Source of the DNA: Leptospira fletcheri
Lineage (GTDB): Bacteria > Spirochaetota > Leptospiria > Leptospirales > Leptospiraceae
NCBI RefSeq assembly: GCF_004769195.1
Contig: NZ_RQET01000010.1
Span: forward strand, 109,945-173,944
Direction of reading: 5' to 3'
Length of the DNA: 64,000 nucleotides
The position numbers and the translations under genes are program-made. Below the pieces are notes generated by a model. That model ran no database searches and was not told where the DNA came from. It saw only the letters and a list, made by a program, of their open reading frames with translations. Below are positions 1-13,552 of this stretch, piece after piece; position 1 is the first letter of the stretch; each line of letters begins with the position of its first letter.

Positions 1-579
1 CCGATTCCGAGAAAGGGTACGTACTTTACTCTAGCGACTCCGCCTAAAAATCTGGGGAAGGATACCTTTGCCCAATTGCTGGATTCGATTTCCTCTAGGA
101 AAAAAAAGATCGGAATCGTAGCGGAGGGTTTTTCCGTAAGATTCGCTTGGGAAATCGCTCAAAAACTCCCGGAAAAAATACAATTTTTATTCCTAGTCTT
201 TCCGAATCCTCCTCCGATTTCGGGTTTTCGGATTCCTTTTTTAGAAAAGACGGATTGGCTGTTAAAGAACTTGCATTTGTTACCGGGATTTTTTCTCCAA
301 CCTTTCGCCTTGGATCGAATCCTCTCCGAATTCGATTCCTCCGATTTTTATTCGGCCCCCGTACTTCCCCCCTTGGGAATGGTATTGCCTAGAACTGTTC
401 TTCCTCTTTCCGACCAGTCGGAGTTCCTTTCTAAACTGGCCGCAAATCCTAGAATTTACCGATGGGAGTCCCGGAATCCTAGATTTTCCGTCCCCGACAG
501 GAAGGAACTCGGGAAAATCCTAGACTCCTTTCGGAATAATACTGTTCAAAAACGGTCTAAGTCTAGGACAAGATTTTAA
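1..579 (+). CDS. Hypothetical protein, 5' end outside the window
   Basis: The reading frame is open from the first base, so this is the C-terminal 192 residues of a longer protein. A hydrophobic beta-strand followed by G-F-S-V-R (just after the frame's first possible internal TTG start at 76) and a short helix resembles the nucleophile elbow of an alpha/beta hydrolase. The canonical G-x-S-x-G is not kept (R instead of the last G), so that assignment is weak. The tail is basic and low in complexity. It ends 5 bp before the deformylase gene on the same strand and is probably cotranscribed with it. I do not recognise the family. Confidence 0.55.
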   Translation, partial: PIPRKGTYFTLATPPKNLGKDTFAQLLDSISSRKKKIGIVAEGFSVRFAWEIAQKLPEKIQFLFLVFPNPPPISGFRIPFLEKTDWLLKNLHLLPGFFLQPFALDRILSEFDSSDFYSAPVLPPLGMVLPRTVLPLSDQSEFLSKLAANPRIYRWESRNPRFSVPDRKELGKILDSFRNNTVQKRSKSRTRF

Positions 580-584
580 TAGAT

Positions 585-1121
585 ATGTCCATACGTAAAA
601 TTCTCAAAATCGGCGACCCGCTTCTCCGCAAGGGTTGCAAACCAGTTCACACCGACGAATTGCAGACGAAAGAATTCAAGAAGTTAATCCGGGACATGTT
701 CGATACGATGAGACATGCCGAAGGAGTCGGTTTAGCGGCGCCTCAGATCGGAATTCTGAAACAAATGGTCGTCGTCGGAACGGATCCCAAGGAGGATTAT
801 CCCGAAAGTTCCCGAGTCAAAGAAAGGGTCATACTCAATCCGGAGATCACTCCTTTGACGGAATCCGTGGACGGAAATTGGGAAGGATGCCTGTCCGTTC
901 CCGGCATGCGCGGTTTCGTGGAAAGACCGAACAAGATCCGCGTTACTTGGATGGACGAAAAAGGAAACCGTCACGAAGAAGTGTTGGAAGGATATGAGGC
1001 TGTCGTTTTTCAACATGAATGCGACCATTTGAAAGGGGTGCTGTACGTGGACAGGTTGAAGGACACGAAGATGTTTGGATTCAACGACTCGCTGGAACTT
1101 TCCGGTCCCGTTCTAGACTAA
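585..1121 (+). CDS. def: Peptide deformylase
   Basis: Removes the formyl group from the N-terminal methionine of nascent proteins in the cytosol. All three family motifs are present: [10 protein letters not shown] (residues 47-56), EGCLS with metal-ligand Cys102, and HECDH with His144, catalytic Glu145 and His148. At 178 residues it has normal family length. It follows the upstream partial gene by 5 bp, suggesting translational coupling, and is convergent with the deacetylase gene 21 bp downstream. Confidence 0.97.
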   Translation: MSIRKILKIGDPLLRKGCKPVHTDELQTKEFKKLIRDMFDTMRHAEGVGLAAPQIGILKQMVVVGTDPKEDYPESSRVKERVILNPEITPLTESVDGNWEGCLSVPGMRGFVERPNKIRVTWMDEKGNRHEEVLEGYEAVVFQHECDHLKGVLYVDRLKDTKMFGFNDSLELSGPVLD

Positions 1122-1142
1122 AGAACCAGTCGAAGTCCGATC

Positions 1143-2339
1143 TCAATCTTGTTTGTCGTTCAACACTTCCGGAACCGTGACGAATTTGTATCCTTTATCC
1201 ATCATGGCTTGGATGAAATCGGGTAGAATATAGATCAACTTTTCCGTTTGTCTAGGCGAGCCTAGATGCATGAGAATGATGGCGCCGTTCATCCCGTTCT
1301 TGTCGGACTTTTCCCAGCGATAGAGAAAATCCAACATTTCCTGCTTTGTTTTGTAATGTGGATTCGGGATCAGTTTGATTTTTCCGCTGGAGTCTCTTCT
1401 CGTGATGTATTTTTTATAAACGAAGTCGGGGACATCCAGAGAACCGACGTTGTTATTGCTCCAAAAAATATGATTCACGTATCCGTGTTCTGCGTATACG
1501 TCCAATAAAATCGGATCGATGGCCCCATAAGGAAGTCTATAATATTTGGTTAATTCTTTTCCCGTTAGAGTCTTAAATCTTTCCTCAACGGATTTCATTT
1601 CCACCAACAGATCGTCCATATCTGGAATCTCGTCGTCCACGTAACTCAACAAGGCCCGCTTTCTCAGGGAAGGTTCTTTTAGGCTTCTAGGTAAATTATA
1701 ATGGCTCCAAGTGTGATTTCCGAACACGATTCTTTCTTTCATTCCAGACAACTTTCGCAAATACGTGATGTTCGTGCTCGAAAATAGGGACCCCCCTTTT
1801 TTTGCGGGGTTTTCGTTGGAAACGAACAAAGTGACTTTGATGGGAAATCGATTCATGAATTCGTAAAGAATCTGTAAATCCTCTCCGGTGCCCAAATCGA
1901 AAGTAAGTGCGATTTCTTTGAAATTCGGATTTCCTCTCGTGATATTCTTTCCGGTGCCCCTCGCGCTTAAGGAATGTTCCAGCAAAGAGAAATTCTTATC
2001 CACCTCTTCCTGAAGGTCTCCTTCCGGCACGTCGTCCAATAAAGAGGATTTAAAACGGAGCACTTCTTCCTCCCGCTGCTGCTCCTCCAATCTAAGGCTT
2101 GTGATGTCCTCGGAAAGTACGGAAATGACTTTATTCTGGGTTTCCACCGTATTTTGCAGGGAATCCAAACGTCTCGCTAAGGCGAATACGGTAGTCAAAA
2201 TCAGAATGAAAAAGAAGATTCCGGAGGAAACCAAGCGAATCATACGAAACTTTCTCTCCAATTCCTCGGATTCGATTCCGGTATCCTGGATTTCCTTAAT
2301 GGTTTTAGAAAGTACGGAGGATTCTTCTTCGCTGAGCAT
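1143..2339 (-). CDS. Membrane-anchored polysaccharide deacetylase (NodB family)
   Basis: Probable periplasmic carbohydrate-esterase-4 enzyme acting on peptidoglycan or another N-acetylated glycan. Residues 1-33 are charged, one transmembrane helix spans about 35-55, a coiled coil covers about 56-95, and the NodB fold covers about 140-390. Motif 1 reads TFDLG (148-150): the catalytic-base Asp148 is kept, but the second, metal-binding Asp of the usual TFDDG is Leu149. The zinc His pair HTWSH (209, 213), the R-x-P-Y-G motif (268-272) and the late catalytic His358 are present. Substrate is unknown. The gene starts 17 bp after the tyrS stop on the same strand, so the two may be cotranscribed. Confidence 0.85.
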   Translation of the reverse strand: MLSEEESSVLSKTIKEIQDTGIESEELERKFRMIRLVSSGIFFFILILTTVFALARRLDSLQNTVETQNKVISVLSEDITSLRLEEQQREEEVLRFKSSLLDDVPEGDLQEEVDKNFSLLEHSLSARGTGKNITRGNPNFKEIALTFDLGTGEDLQILYEFMNRFPIKVTLFVSNENPAKKGGSLFSSTNITYLRKLSGMKERIVFGNHTWSHYNLPRSLKEPSLRKRALLSYVDDEIPDMDDLLVEMKSVEERFKTLTGKELTKYYRLPYGAIDPILLDVYAEHGYVNHIFWSNNNVGSLDVPDFVYKKYITRRDSSGKIKLIPNPHYKTKQEMLDFLYRWEKSDKNGMNGAIILMHLGSPRQTEKLIYILPDFIQAMMDKGYKFVTVPEVLNDKQD

Positions 2340-2356
2340 ATCTTGAACGTCGGATC

Positions 2357-3574
2357 TCAGGTGACCAAACGGAGGAATTTTCCCTTTTTACCCTGGCGAA
2401 TCAAGTACTCTCCGCCCCTAGAAATGGTAAATTTTTCGTCTCCGACCTTTTCCTCATCGACATAAATTCCTCCAGCCTTGATGATCCTTCTTCCTTCCGA
2501 AACCGAAGGAAGAAAATTCAACTTGGCCAAAACCCAGACCAATTGGGGATTTTGAGATTCCGAAAAAAACTCCTCTCCTAATTTGGCGACCGGAACTTCT
2601 TCGGGGACCGCCCTGGATTTAGGATTGTGAACCTTGTTCCACTCTTCGATCGCTTCCCGATTTTTTTCCTCCGGAGAAAATTGGTCCATAATCAGTTTGG
2701 CTAACTCCGTCTTCACTTCCTTAGGATGAAGATTTCCGGATTCCATCCCTTTTTTTCGCTCTTCGACCTTGTCCATGGCTAGGTCGGTCAATAGTTCGAA
2801 ATAGTTCCACATCAAATCGTCTGCCATGGACATCAATTTGCCGAACATTTCGATGGGTTCTTCCGTGATCCCTACGTAGTTGCCGAGCGACTTCGACATC
2901 TTCCTGACTCCGTCCAATCCTACCAAAAGAGGAACGGTCAAAACGCACTGGGGTTCTTTTCCGTATTCTCTCTGTAAATCGCGACCCACGAGCAGATTGA
3001 ATTTTTGGTCCGTACCGCCTAATTCCACATCCGCTTCCATTTCCACCGAATCGTAACCTTGGACCAGAGGGTACAGGAATTCGATCAATGATATCGGTTG
3101 CCCGGATTTATAACGTTTACTGAAATCGTCCCTCTCCAAAAGTCGAGCAACGCTGTATTTAGAGGAAAGCACAAGTACGTTCTCGAAATTCATTCTGGAA
3201 CACCATTCCGAATTGTACACAATCCTGGTCTTTTCCCGATCCAGTACCTGAAAGACTTGGTTTTGGTACGTCTTGGAATTTTCCAGAACCTCCTCTTTGG
3301 AAAGGCGCTTTCTAGTTTCGGATTTTCCGGTCGGATCTCCGATCATGGCCGTGAAGTCACCCAATAAAAATTGAACGTCATGACCTAACTCTTGGAAGTG
3401 TCTCATCTTTCTGAGTAAAACGAAATGCCCGAGGTGCAGGTCCGGGGCGGTAGGGTCGAAACCCGCCTTAATTTTCAGAGTTTTCTTACGGTTGAGTTTC
3501 GACAGAAGTTCCTCTTCGCTGATAACGTCTACGCAACCGCGTTTGATGATCTCTATCTGTTTCTTTGGGTCCAT
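2357..3574 (-). CDS. tyrS: Tyrosyl-tRNA synthetase
   Basis: Class I aminoacyl-tRNA synthetase that charges tRNA-Tyr. From the chosen start, the HIGH-type signature is HLGH at residues 47-50 inside [10 protein letters not shown], and the KMSKS loop is exact at 225-229. A C-terminal S4 RNA-binding domain covers roughly the last 65 residues. The frame extends upstream to 3616, but the ATG at 3574 has an AAAGGA ribosome-binding site and gives a normal 405-residue protein. It diverges from glpD across an 86-bp spacer that must hold both promoters. Confidence 0.96.
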   Translation of the reverse strand: MDPKKQIEIIKRGCVDVISEEELLSKLNRKKTLKIKAGFDPTAPDLHLGHFVLLRKMRHFQELGHDVQFLLGDFTAMIGDPTGKSETRKRLSKEEVLENSKTYQNQVFQVLDREKTRIVYNSEWCSRMNFENVLVLSSKYSVARLLERDDFSKRYKSGQPISLIEFLYPLVQGYDSVEMEADVELGGTDQKFNLLVGRDLQREYGKEPQCVLTVPLLVGLDGVRKMSKSLGNYVGITEEPIEMFGKLMSMADDLMWNYFELLTDLAMDKVEERKKGMESGNLHPKEVKTELAKLIMDQFSPEEKNREAIEEWNKVHNPKSRAVPEEVPVAKLGEEFFSESQNPQLVWVLAKLNFLPSVSEGRRIIKAGGIYVDEEKVGDEKFTISRGGEYLIRQGKKGKFLRLVT

Positions 3575-3660
3575 GGAGTCCTTTAAGTCGTTCCGATTTA
3601 GGAAATCTATTTGCAAATTCGCAGGCGGAAACCAGTCTGTAAAGCAGGAAGAAACTAAGA

Positions 3661-5277
3661 ATGCAAAAACAAGATCGCAAAGCCGGATTTAAGAACCTCT
3701 CGGAAACGGAATTCGACGTTTTGATCCTTGGCGGAGGAGCTACCGGCGCGGGGGCGGCGCTCGACGCAAGTTTGCGAGGCTTGAAAACTGCATTGATTGA
3801 AAAATCGGATTTTGCCTCGGGCACTTCTTCTCGCTCCACGAAGCTCATTCATGGCGGAGTCAGATACCTTGCCCAATTTCATTTTAAACTCATCCACGAG
3901 GCCCTGACGGAGAGACAAAGACTCCTGGAAAACGCTCCCCATTTGGTAAAACCTCTCCCCTTCGTTCTTCCTACCTATAAATTTTACGAAAAAACGTACT
4001 ATAGCATAGGAATGACCATGTACGACATTCTGGCTTGGAAAGGAAGACTCCCCGCTCACAAAAGGGCTTCCAAAGAGGAAGTCCTCAAGGATTTTCCCGC
4101 CTTAAAGAGGGAGCATCTGGCCGGAGGAATCGTATATTACGATTCCCAATTTAACGATTCCAGGCTGAACGTACTATTGGCTAGGTCCGCTCGAAAGGAA
4201 GGAGCCGTAGTACTCAACCGAACGGAACTCGTATCTTTTCAAAAAAAGAACGGAAAAATCGCAGGAGCAAAAATCAAGGACCTGCTTTCGGGTCAAACGA
4301 TCGAAGTCAAATCGAAGGTGGTGATCAATGCCACCGGGCCTTGGGTGGACGACATCCGCTTGAAGGACGATCCTAGGACCTATCGCGTGCTTTCCCCGAG
4401 CCAAGGAATTCATCTAGTATTCAAAAAAGAAACCATTCCATGCAATACGGCTCTGATCATTCCCAAAACGAAAGACGGTCGCGTGGTCTTTATGATTCCT
4501 TGGGAAAACCATGTGGTGCTGGGTACGACGGACACTCCCGTCCATGAGATTTCGGAAGATCCTCTGCCCCTGGAATCGGAAGTGGAATTTCTTCTGCAGA
4601 CGGGTTCCGACTATCTTGAAAAAAAATTGGAACGAAAAGATATTCTTTCGGTATATGCAGGGATCCGACCTCTCATCTCGCCGGAAGGAAACCAGGATAC
4701 GAAAAGTATCTCCAGGGAGGAGGTGATCTTGGTCTCTCCTTCCGGCCTGGTTACGATGGGAGGAGGAAAATGGTCGACCTACCGGAAAATGTCCGAGGAC
4801 CTGATCGATCGCGTCGTTCAAGAGGGAAATCTTGCGCCGAATTCCGGCTGCAATACCTACCACTACGAGTTTCCCGGAAAAAAAGGCTATTCGGAAGAAC
4901 TTCATTCGGAAATCCAAAAGATGTACAAAACTTCTCCCGAGACTGCAAAACGTCTCCAAGATGCCTATGGTGGGGAAGTCTTTACCGTTTTAGGAAAGAA
5001 ACCTTCCCTTTTACTTCCAGGATCCGGCTATTATAAAGAGGAAGTGGAGTGGTTTGCAGTTGAGGAATTCGCTCTGACCGTGACGGACGTGATCGCACGC
5101 AGGTTCCGAGTCCAATTTTTAGATTTGAAATTATCGGAAAAATTGGTCTCGCCCGTCGCCCAAATCCTTTCTAAACATCTAGGCTGGAAAGAATCGGAGC
5201 GTAAAAAACAGGAAGAATCCGCGTTCTTACTGATACGCAATTTGTCGGGAAGTGTCTGGGAAAAGGGAAAAAAATAA
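3661..5277 (+). CDS. glpD: Aerobic glycerol-3-phosphate dehydrogenase
   Basis: FAD-dependent oxidation of glycerol-3-phosphate to dihydroxyacetone phosphate at the inner membrane, feeding electrons to quinone. A dinucleotide-binding GGGATGAG lies at residues 24-31, followed by the family signature [15 protein letters not shown] near residues 55-70. A second conserved G-rich strand, [15 protein letters not shown], lies near residue 360. Length (538 residues) is normal. No glycerol kinase or facilitator gene is adjacent, so it is regulated independently here. It is convergent with rpoD. Confidence 0.95.
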   Translation: MQKQDRKAGFKNLSETEFDVLILGGGATGAGAALDASLRGLKTALIEKSDFASGTSSRSTKLIHGGVRYLAQFHFKLIHEALTERQRLLENAPHLVKPLPFVLPTYKFYEKTYYSIGMTMYDILAWKGRLPAHKRASKEEVLKDFPALKREHLAGGIVYYDSQFNDSRLNVLLARSARKEGAVVLNRTELVSFQKKNGKIAGAKIKDLLSGQTIEVKSKVVINATGPWVDDIRLKDDPRTYRVLSPSQGIHLVFKKETIPCNTALIIPKTKDGRVVFMIPWENHVVLGTTDTPVHEISEDPLPLESEVEFLLQTGSDYLEKKLERKDILSVYAGIRPLISPEGNQDTKSISREEVILVSPSGLVTMGGGKWSTYRKMSEDLIDRVVQEGNLAPNSGCNTYHYEFPGKKGYSEELHSEIQKMYKTSPETAKRLQDAYGGEVFTVLGKKPSLLLPGSGYYKEEVEWFAVEEFALTVTDVIARRFRVQFLDLKLSEKLVSPVAQILSKHLGWKESERKKQEESAFLLIRNLSGSVWEKGKK

Positions 5278-5305
5278 CCGCACTTTTCCGGAGGGAAAAA
5301 GAATT

Positions 5306-5325
5306 CCGGACGGTTTCCCGTCCGG
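5306..5325 (-). terminator. Intrinsic terminator of rpoD
   Basis: A perfect 8-bp stem, CCGGACGG / CCGTCCGG, with a 4-nt loop. Read on the minus strand it is followed by AATTCTTTTT, so it best fits termination of the rpoD transcript. It also lies 28 bp after glpD and could act on both strands. Confidence 0.75.
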
Positions 5326-5348
5326 TCCTTTGCAGGTTCGAAAGGCTC

Positions 5349-7121
<1,773 letters not shown>

Positions 7122-7134
7122 GGGATTTCCTCTA

Positions 7135-8919
<1,785 letters not shown>

Positions 8920-8932
8920 TGGACTGTCCCGC

Positions 8933-9382
8933 TTAGGAAAGTTTGGATTTTACAATCGCAGATACCTTGGACCCGTCTATGTTCAACCCTTTAAATTCGG
9001 CCATGACTCTCCCCATGACCTTGCCGATATCCTTCGGCCCGGTAGGTTTTACTTCCGCGATAATTTTTTCCAGAGCGGCTAAAATCTGCTCTTCGCCAAC
9101 TTCCGGAGGAAGATAAGACTTTAAGACTTCCGCTTCCGCCTTCTCTTTATCCGCCAAATCGGTGCGATTCGCTTTTTCATACATCTGAATCGCATCGTTC
9201 CTCTTTACATAACCGCGCTTGATCAAAGCAATAATTTGCTCATCGATGAGCTGCTGAGCCCCCGTCTTCGTGAGCTCATACTGGATATCCGCTTTTAACA
9301 GCCGTAACGTGGACAATAGAGGCTCTTGTTTTGTCTTAATCGCCTCTTTCAGGTCTTCATTGATCTTAGCTTGTAGGGACAT
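8933..9382 (-). CDS. yqeY: GatB/YqeY domain protein
   Basis: A 149-residue stand-alone YqeY domain, related to the tRNA-binding tail of the amidotransferase subunit GatB. Visible family blocks are the opening helix with EDLKEAIKTKQEPLLSTLRL, the basic KRGYVKRNDAI helix, and the C-terminal LNIDGSKVSAIVKSKL. The precise function is unsettled; a role with tRNA or translation is inferred from its relatives. A strong AGGGGAGAGGG ribosome-binding region precedes the ATG. It lies 39 bp after rpsU and 13 bp before dnaG. Confidence 0.93.
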   Translation of the reverse strand: MSLQAKINEDLKEAIKTKQEPLLSTLRLLKADIQYELTKTGAQQLIDEQIIALIKRGYVKRNDAIQMYEKANRTDLADKEKAEAEVLKSYLPPEVGEEQILAALEKIIAEVKPTGPKDIGKVMGRVMAEFKGLNIDGSKVSAIVKSKLS

Positions 9383-9421
9383 CCCTCTCCCCTTTTTAGG
9401 TTCGAAACGCCGGAACGCGGA

Positions 9422-9631
9422 TTAACCGCGGTCCTTGCGAGAAAAAAGGCGTTTTTTCTTTTCTAATTTGCGTTTCGCGGACTCGAGTGCTTTCTTTTTT
9501 TTGATGCTCGGTTTTTCGTAGAATTCACGACGTTTGATTTCGCTCATGATTCCTGCGTTCGCGCAATCTCTTTTGAATCGCTTGAGTGCGGATTCGATGG
9601 ATTCTCCTTCCTTTACGATGATTCCTACCAT
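9422..9631 (-). CDS. rpsU: 30S ribosomal protein S21
   Basis: Small basic protein of 69 residues, part of the 30S subunit platform near the anti-Shine-Dalgarno end of 16S rRNA. It begins MVGIIVKEGESIESALKRFK and has the FYEKPS and K/R-rich tail typical of S21. It is the first gene of the rpsU-yqeY-dnaG-rpoD cluster. The leader holds an AGGAGGAG sequence about 11 bases before the ATG. Confidence 0.96.
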   Translation of the reverse strand: MVGIIVKEGESIESALKRFKRDCANAGIMSEIKRREFYEKPSIKKKKALESAKRKLEKKKRLFSRKDRG

Positions 9632-9918
9632 TCGGTGGAACTCCTCCTGTTCGGATTTTTAATACCGGAAATGCGGATTTCGGCCGTACGGCAGGAAAAC
9701 CCGATCCCAGAGATCAACTTTGGGTCCGGAAATTAGGGCGAGAAGCCCCTGATTTACTACTTTCTTATAGGATGTTTTCTTGTCAATGGAAATAAACTAC
9801 TTTTCTTGAACAAAAACGGGGGATTTTGCCATCCTTGGTCAAATCGAATCCCTTTTCTGCCGGTCCTGACAGAAATCGCAAGTTTCCTCTGGGGGAGGAA
9901 ATCCGAGCAATCGCTGCT

Positions 9919-10134
9919 TTAAGCGGCATAAAACTCCGCTTTCTGGATTTCGCGTAGTTCGATCGTCGCTTCAATTCCGAACTGGCCGTTTTTGATGACG
10001 AATTCTCCGTCGATCCTACGGTTTTTATCCAATTCGATCACCGTACCATCTTTTAGGGTGAGGATGATGTCGATTCCACGGTAATTGATATAACGTTCCA
10101 ATGTGGATCTAAATTTCTTTGCCGTCTCTTCCAT
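9919..10134 (-). CDS. Small conserved-looking hypothetical protein
   Basis: 71 residues. An N-terminal helix (about 1-18) leads into alternating beta-strands (DIILTLKDGTVIEL, DGEFVIKNGQFGIEATIEL), which looks like a small SH3- or Sm-like barrel. No signal peptide and no catalytic motif are visible. A GTGAGG sequence lies about 11 bases before the ATG. The next gene downstream on the strand is rpsU, after a 287-bp spacer that should carry the rpsU promoter; I could not place a convincing canonical promoter in it. Function unknown. Confidence 0.6.
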   Translation of the reverse strand: MEETAKKFRSTLERYINYRGIDIILTLKDGTVIELDKNRRIDGEFVIKNGQFGIEATIELREIQKAEFYAA

Positions 10135-10230
10135 CCGTTTGTAGCCTCACCTTTTGATTTACGGTACAATGCACGGATCGCAAGAGACAGATTTTTCGGT
10201 GCAAAAAGAGAATTTTTCGGAAAAACGGTT

Positions 10231-10662
10231 TTAATGCCCGACCAGCGGTTGTAGCAACTTTTCGTACACAGGACGAAAAGAATCCACCGGTTCGGTAATC
10301 TCTAAGAACCGAATCTCGTAATCGATGATCAGGTGATTCACTTGAAAAATCACTTCGTCGAATCTGCTTTTTACGATTTCCAACTTGCAATCCGGGCAAA
10401 AAGTAAGAACAGATCTCGGATTCAGCACGTACAATTTATCATAAGGACGCAAGTGGGCTTGGATTACGGATTTTAGCTCTTCTATGATTTCCCCGGATTT
10501 TTGCTCTCCCAACAGACGGAAATACTGGGAAAGATCCTGAAAATAGAAATGAGTAAGCACCATCTGCGTACTCAAGGAATTCTTAACATCCCTCAGGAAC
10601 TGGTTCGTAAACTCTTCGAATACGTCCGGAATTTGATTCTTATTCGTAGGAGGAAAATCCAC
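10231..10662 (-). CDS. Hypothetical protein, possibly a degenerate GGDEF-like fold
   Basis: 143 residues, cytosolic. The strand-helix-strand order (TQMVLTHFYFQDLSQYF, then a long helix, DKLYVLNPRSVLTFCPD, then a second helix and YEIRFLEIT) resembles the core of nucleotidyl-cyclase/GGDEF domains. No GG[DE]EF signature or metal-binding acidic pair is present, so any such domain would be catalytically dead. The resemblance rests on pattern only. The gene diverges from fbp and lies 96 bp upstream of the 71-residue gene on the same strand. Confidence 0.6.
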   Translation of the reverse strand: MDFPPTNKNQIPDVFEEFTNQFLRDVKNSLSTQMVLTHFYFQDLSQYFRLLGEQKSGEIIEELKSVIQAHLRPYDKLYVLNPRSVLTFCPDCKLEIVKSRFDEVIFQVNHLIIDYEIRFLEITEPVDSFRPVYEKLLQPLVGH

Positions 10663-10780
10663 GGCTAATGTAAATATCGACGGGTCGGGCAGGATTTTCA
10701 GCTTTTTTCCGACTTGTCTTCCTGGCGGGTCGCGATTTCATAACCGGGTTATAGATCTTTGAATCGATGAGGAAAATCCA

Positions 10781-11812
10781 GTGACCAGCGCCCACCCCAC
10801 CCAATTAATGAGCTTATCTCAGTATTTGATCGAGGAGCAATTAAAACTTCCTCAGGCAACGGGGGATTTTACGGCATTGATGAGCCATTTGGTCTACGCA
10901 GCCAAAATCGTTTCCCGAGAAGTAAGAAAGGCCGGACTTCTGGACAATATTCTCGGTTCCACCGATCAGACGAACGTCCAGGGAGAGACGGTCATGAAAC
11001 TGGACGAATATGCGGATCGGATTTTCACGCATACGTTGACCCGCTGCGGACATTTATGCGTGATGGGTAGCGAAGAACAGGAGGACATTGTCCCCGTTCC
11101 TGCCGGCTATAAGATCGGAAAATATACGATCGCGATCGATCCTCTGGACGGATCCTCCAATATAGACGCAAACGTTTCAATAGGAACGATTTTTTCGGTC
11201 CACCTCAGGAGTTCTCCCCAAGGAACCCCGGGCACGAAGGAAGACCTTCTCCAAAAGGGAGCCAAACAAAGAGCCGCAGGTTATATCGTCTACGGTTCTT
11301 CCACCATGTTGGTTCTCTCGGTCGGAGTCGGAAAAGGAGTCTCCGGCTTTACCTTGGATCCTTCCTGCGGAGAATTCATTCTTTCTCATCCGGAAATGAA
11401 AATGCCGGAATCGGGAGGCATCTATTCCATCAACGAGGGAAATTATAATTACTGGTCCGACGAAGTGAAAAATTACATCAGAGACATCAAGTCCATTGAG
11501 GGCGGAAGAAAGCCCCAATCGGCTCGTTATATCGGTTCTCTCGTCGCGGATTTCCATCGGAATTTATTGAAGGGCGGAATTTTCCTATATCCCAATGATA
11601 CGAAGTCTTCCAAATACCCCAAAGGAAAATTGAGACTTTTGTACGAGGTCGCACCCATGGCTTTGATCGCGGAACAAGCGGGCGGTATGGCCGTAACAGT
11701 GGAAGGGAAGAGAATCCTCGATTTACAACCTTCCGAACTGCATGAAAGGACGACTTTTATCGTTGGATCCAAAAAGGAAGTGGAGCATTTCCTGACCTTC
11801 GTCAAAAAATAA
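10781..11812 (+). CDS. fbp: Fructose-1,6-bisphosphatase, class I
   Basis: Gluconeogenic hydrolysis of fructose-1,6-bisphosphate to fructose-6-phosphate. The metal-binding and phosphatase signatures are clear: GSEEQED near residue 98 and AIDPLDGSSNID near residue 118. The C-terminal half carries the conserved RYIGSLVADFHRNLLKGG and MALIAEQAGG blocks. Length (343 residues) is normal. A GTG start at 10781 follows a GAGGAAA sequence; an in-frame ATG nine codons later is an alternative. It is convergent with the sigma gene, only 7 bp away. Confidence 0.96.
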   Translation: MTSAHPTQLMSLSQYLIEEQLKLPQATGDFTALMSHLVYAAKIVSREVRKAGLLDNILGSTDQTNVQGETVMKLDEYADRIFTHTLTRCGHLCVMGSEEQEDIVPVPAGYKIGKYTIAIDPLDGSSNIDANVSIGTIFSVHLRSSPQGTPGTKEDLLQKGAKQRAAGYIVYGSSTMLVLSVGVGKGVSGFTLDPSCGEFILSHPEMKMPESGGIYSINEGNYNYWSDEVKNYIRDIKSIEGGRKPQSARYIGSLVADFHRNLLKGGIFLYPNDTKSSKYPKGKLRLLYEVAPMALIAEQAGGMAVTVEGKRILDLQPSELHERTTFIVGSKKEVEHFLTFVKK

Positions 11813-11819
11813 GACCTTT

Positions 11820-13094
11820 TTATCTGGTTTCGTCGAATTTGGATCGGATGAATTCCTTTTCCACTTCGTTGTTTGTAAAAGCCAACGCCTGCGCGTAGGA
11901 TTCCTTTGCCGATTCTGACGAACCTAATCTTTTCTGAACGTCGGCTACGGCCAGATAGTACGGTGCGTAAGAAGAGAGATCCTTTCCGAGAGCGCTCAAC
12001 AAAAGGAGGCCTCTTTCCGGGCCTTCCGCAATAGAGACCGCCACCGCGTGATTGAGCCGTATTACGGGGGTGTCCTCCATTTTTAGAAGCAACTCATACC
12101 ATTCGGCAATTTTCTTCCAATCCGTCCGGGAGGAATGCGAGGAAATCGCATGTTCCGCACCGATCGCTGCCTGCACCAGGTAGGGACCGACACTACCTAA
12201 GGAAAGCGCTTTTTGCAATAAGGCCAAGCCTTCCTGGATCTCCTCCCGATTCCATAATGTCCGATCCTGTTCGTCTAACAATACGATCCTTCCGGAAGAA
12301 TCGATCCGTGAATTTCTTCTGGAGTGGTTTAACAACATCAAGGAGAGAAGTCCCCAAACCTCGCTCAACTCCTCATCCGGAATATCTGGAGAAAGCAGAT
12401 TCTTTCGAATCAGAATTTCCAGCATTCTGCAAAGTCGGATCGCCTCGTCGCACAATTCCTTGCGGATCAGCACGTCGCCGCTTGTGGACGCGTATCCTTC
12501 CGTAAAAATCAGATAGATTACCGCCAAAACGGATTCGATTCGTTCCGGTAGTAAGTGGATAGGCGGAATATAAAAAGGAATTCCTGATTCCTTGATTTTT
12601 TTCTTTGCTCGGACGAGTCTTTGCGCCAAGGTCGGAACAGGAACCAGAAAAGCGGAAGCGATTTCCTGCGTGGTTAATCCGCCTAATGCGCGCAAAGTGA
12701 GAGCGATCCGATGTTCCATGGGTAAAGCGGGGTGACAGCAGGTAAAAATCAGCTTTAGTCTTTCGTCCGCAATTTCTTCCTCCTCGTACTGGATTTCTCT
12801 TTCGGAAGAAAAGGATCGATTCTCCAAATTTCCCGGATCTACGGTGACTGGCTTGTTTTTACGGATTCTATCCAAGGCTTTTCTTCGGGCAACTACGAGG
12901 AGCCAGGCTCCCGGTCGCTTCGGAACACCCTGCTGTTCCCATTGTTGGACTGCCGCCAAGAAGGATTCCTGAAGAGCTTCCTCGGCCAAATCCCAGTCTC
13001 CGAACGTGTTTACGAGGGAAGCTAGGATTTGGCCGTATTCGCTTTTATGGATCCGTTCGATGGTTTGGGAAATCGTCTTTTCCGAATTCTCCAT
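11820..13094 (-). CDS. ECF sigma factor with C-terminal extension (ECF42 type)
   Basis: Extracytoplasmic-function sigma factor of 424 residues. Region 2 lies at about 15-85 (DWDLAEEALQESFLAAV, RRKALDRIRK) and region 4 at about 115-170 (LTTQEIASAFLVPVPTLAQR). A C-terminal 250-residue helical, TPR-like extension follows. This architecture beside a DGPF/YCII gene is the ECF42 group, in which the extension is thought to replace a classical anti-sigma factor in control. The start has a GAAGGAG site. It lies 42 bp after the YCII gene on the same strand, so the two form an operon. Confidence 0.9.
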   Translation of the reverse strand: MENSEKTISQTIERIHKSEYGQILASLVNTFGDWDLAEEALQESFLAAVQQWEQQGVPKRPGAWLLVVARRKALDRIRKNKPVTVDPGNLENRSFSSEREIQYEEEEIADERLKLIFTCCHPALPMEHRIALTLRALGGLTTQEIASAFLVPVPTLAQRLVRAKKKIKESGIPFYIPPIHLLPERIESVLAVIYLIFTEGYASTSGDVLIRKELCDEAIRLCRMLEILIRKNLLSPDIPDEELSEVWGLLSLMLLNHSRRNSRIDSSGRIVLLDEQDRTLWNREEIQEGLALLQKALSLGSVGPYLVQAAIGAEHAISSHSSRTDWKKIAEWYELLLKMEDTPVIRLNHAVAVSIAEGPERGLLLLSALGKDLSSYAPYYLAVADVQKRLGSSESAKESYAQALAFTNNEVEKEFIRSKFDETR

Positions 13095-13136
13095 CGTTCG
13101 ACTCCTTCTTTTCTCGTTCTTGTGCGAAATTCGAAA

Positions 13137-13499
13137 TCAATTCGGTTTCGGTCCCAGGTCATAGACTGGTCGAACTTCCATGGTTCCATGCTTGGCTCCG
13201 GGGCATTTTGCGGCCCAGTCCAAAGCCTCGTCCAAATTCGAACAGTCCACTAAATAGTAACCTCCGAGTTGTTCCTTTGTCTCGGCAAAAGGTCCGTGGG
13301 TTGTGATTCTTTTTCCTTCCCGAAGTTTCACCGTTGCGGCGGACGAGGTAGGATGGAGCCTGTCTCCTCCGACCATTTTTCCGGACTTTAAAAGTTCCTG
13401 AGTATAGGTGGTGTAATCCTCAGACCTTTGCTCCAGCTCCTGTTTGGATCTGGATGCCTCGAGCTTTTCATCTATATAAATTAGAAGTTGGTACTTCAT
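13137..13499 (-). CDS. YCII-related (DGPF) protein, ECF42 partner
   Basis: Ferredoxin-like YCII-fold protein of about 120 residues. The family signature reads HGPFAETKEQLGGYY, with His replacing the Asp of the usual DGPF. These proteins are encoded with, and usually transcribed by, ECF42 sigma factors; their biochemical role is not established. The frame opens at 13505, but the ATG at 13499 is preferred because GGGAG sits 7 nt upstream of it, whereas it nearly abuts the first ATG. A promoter matching the ECF42 consensus lies about 50 bp upstream. Confidence 0.88.
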   Translation of the reverse strand: MKYQLLIYIDEKLEASRSKQELEQRSEDYTTYTQELLKSGKMVGGDRLHPTSSAATVKLREGKRITTHGPFAETKEQLGGYYLVDCSNLDEALDWAAKCPGAKHGTMEVRPVYDLGPKPN

Positions 13500-13552
13500 T
13501 TTCATACTCCCTATCTTGCGGTTTTAGAACGAATTTTTTTGTTCTCCTTACC

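Noticed and set aside
9764..9786. TTGACA and TATAAG upstream of rpsU as a sigma-70 promoter
   Set aside because: The two hexamers are only 11 bp apart, too close for a canonical promoter; a promoter must be near, but this pairing does not support it.
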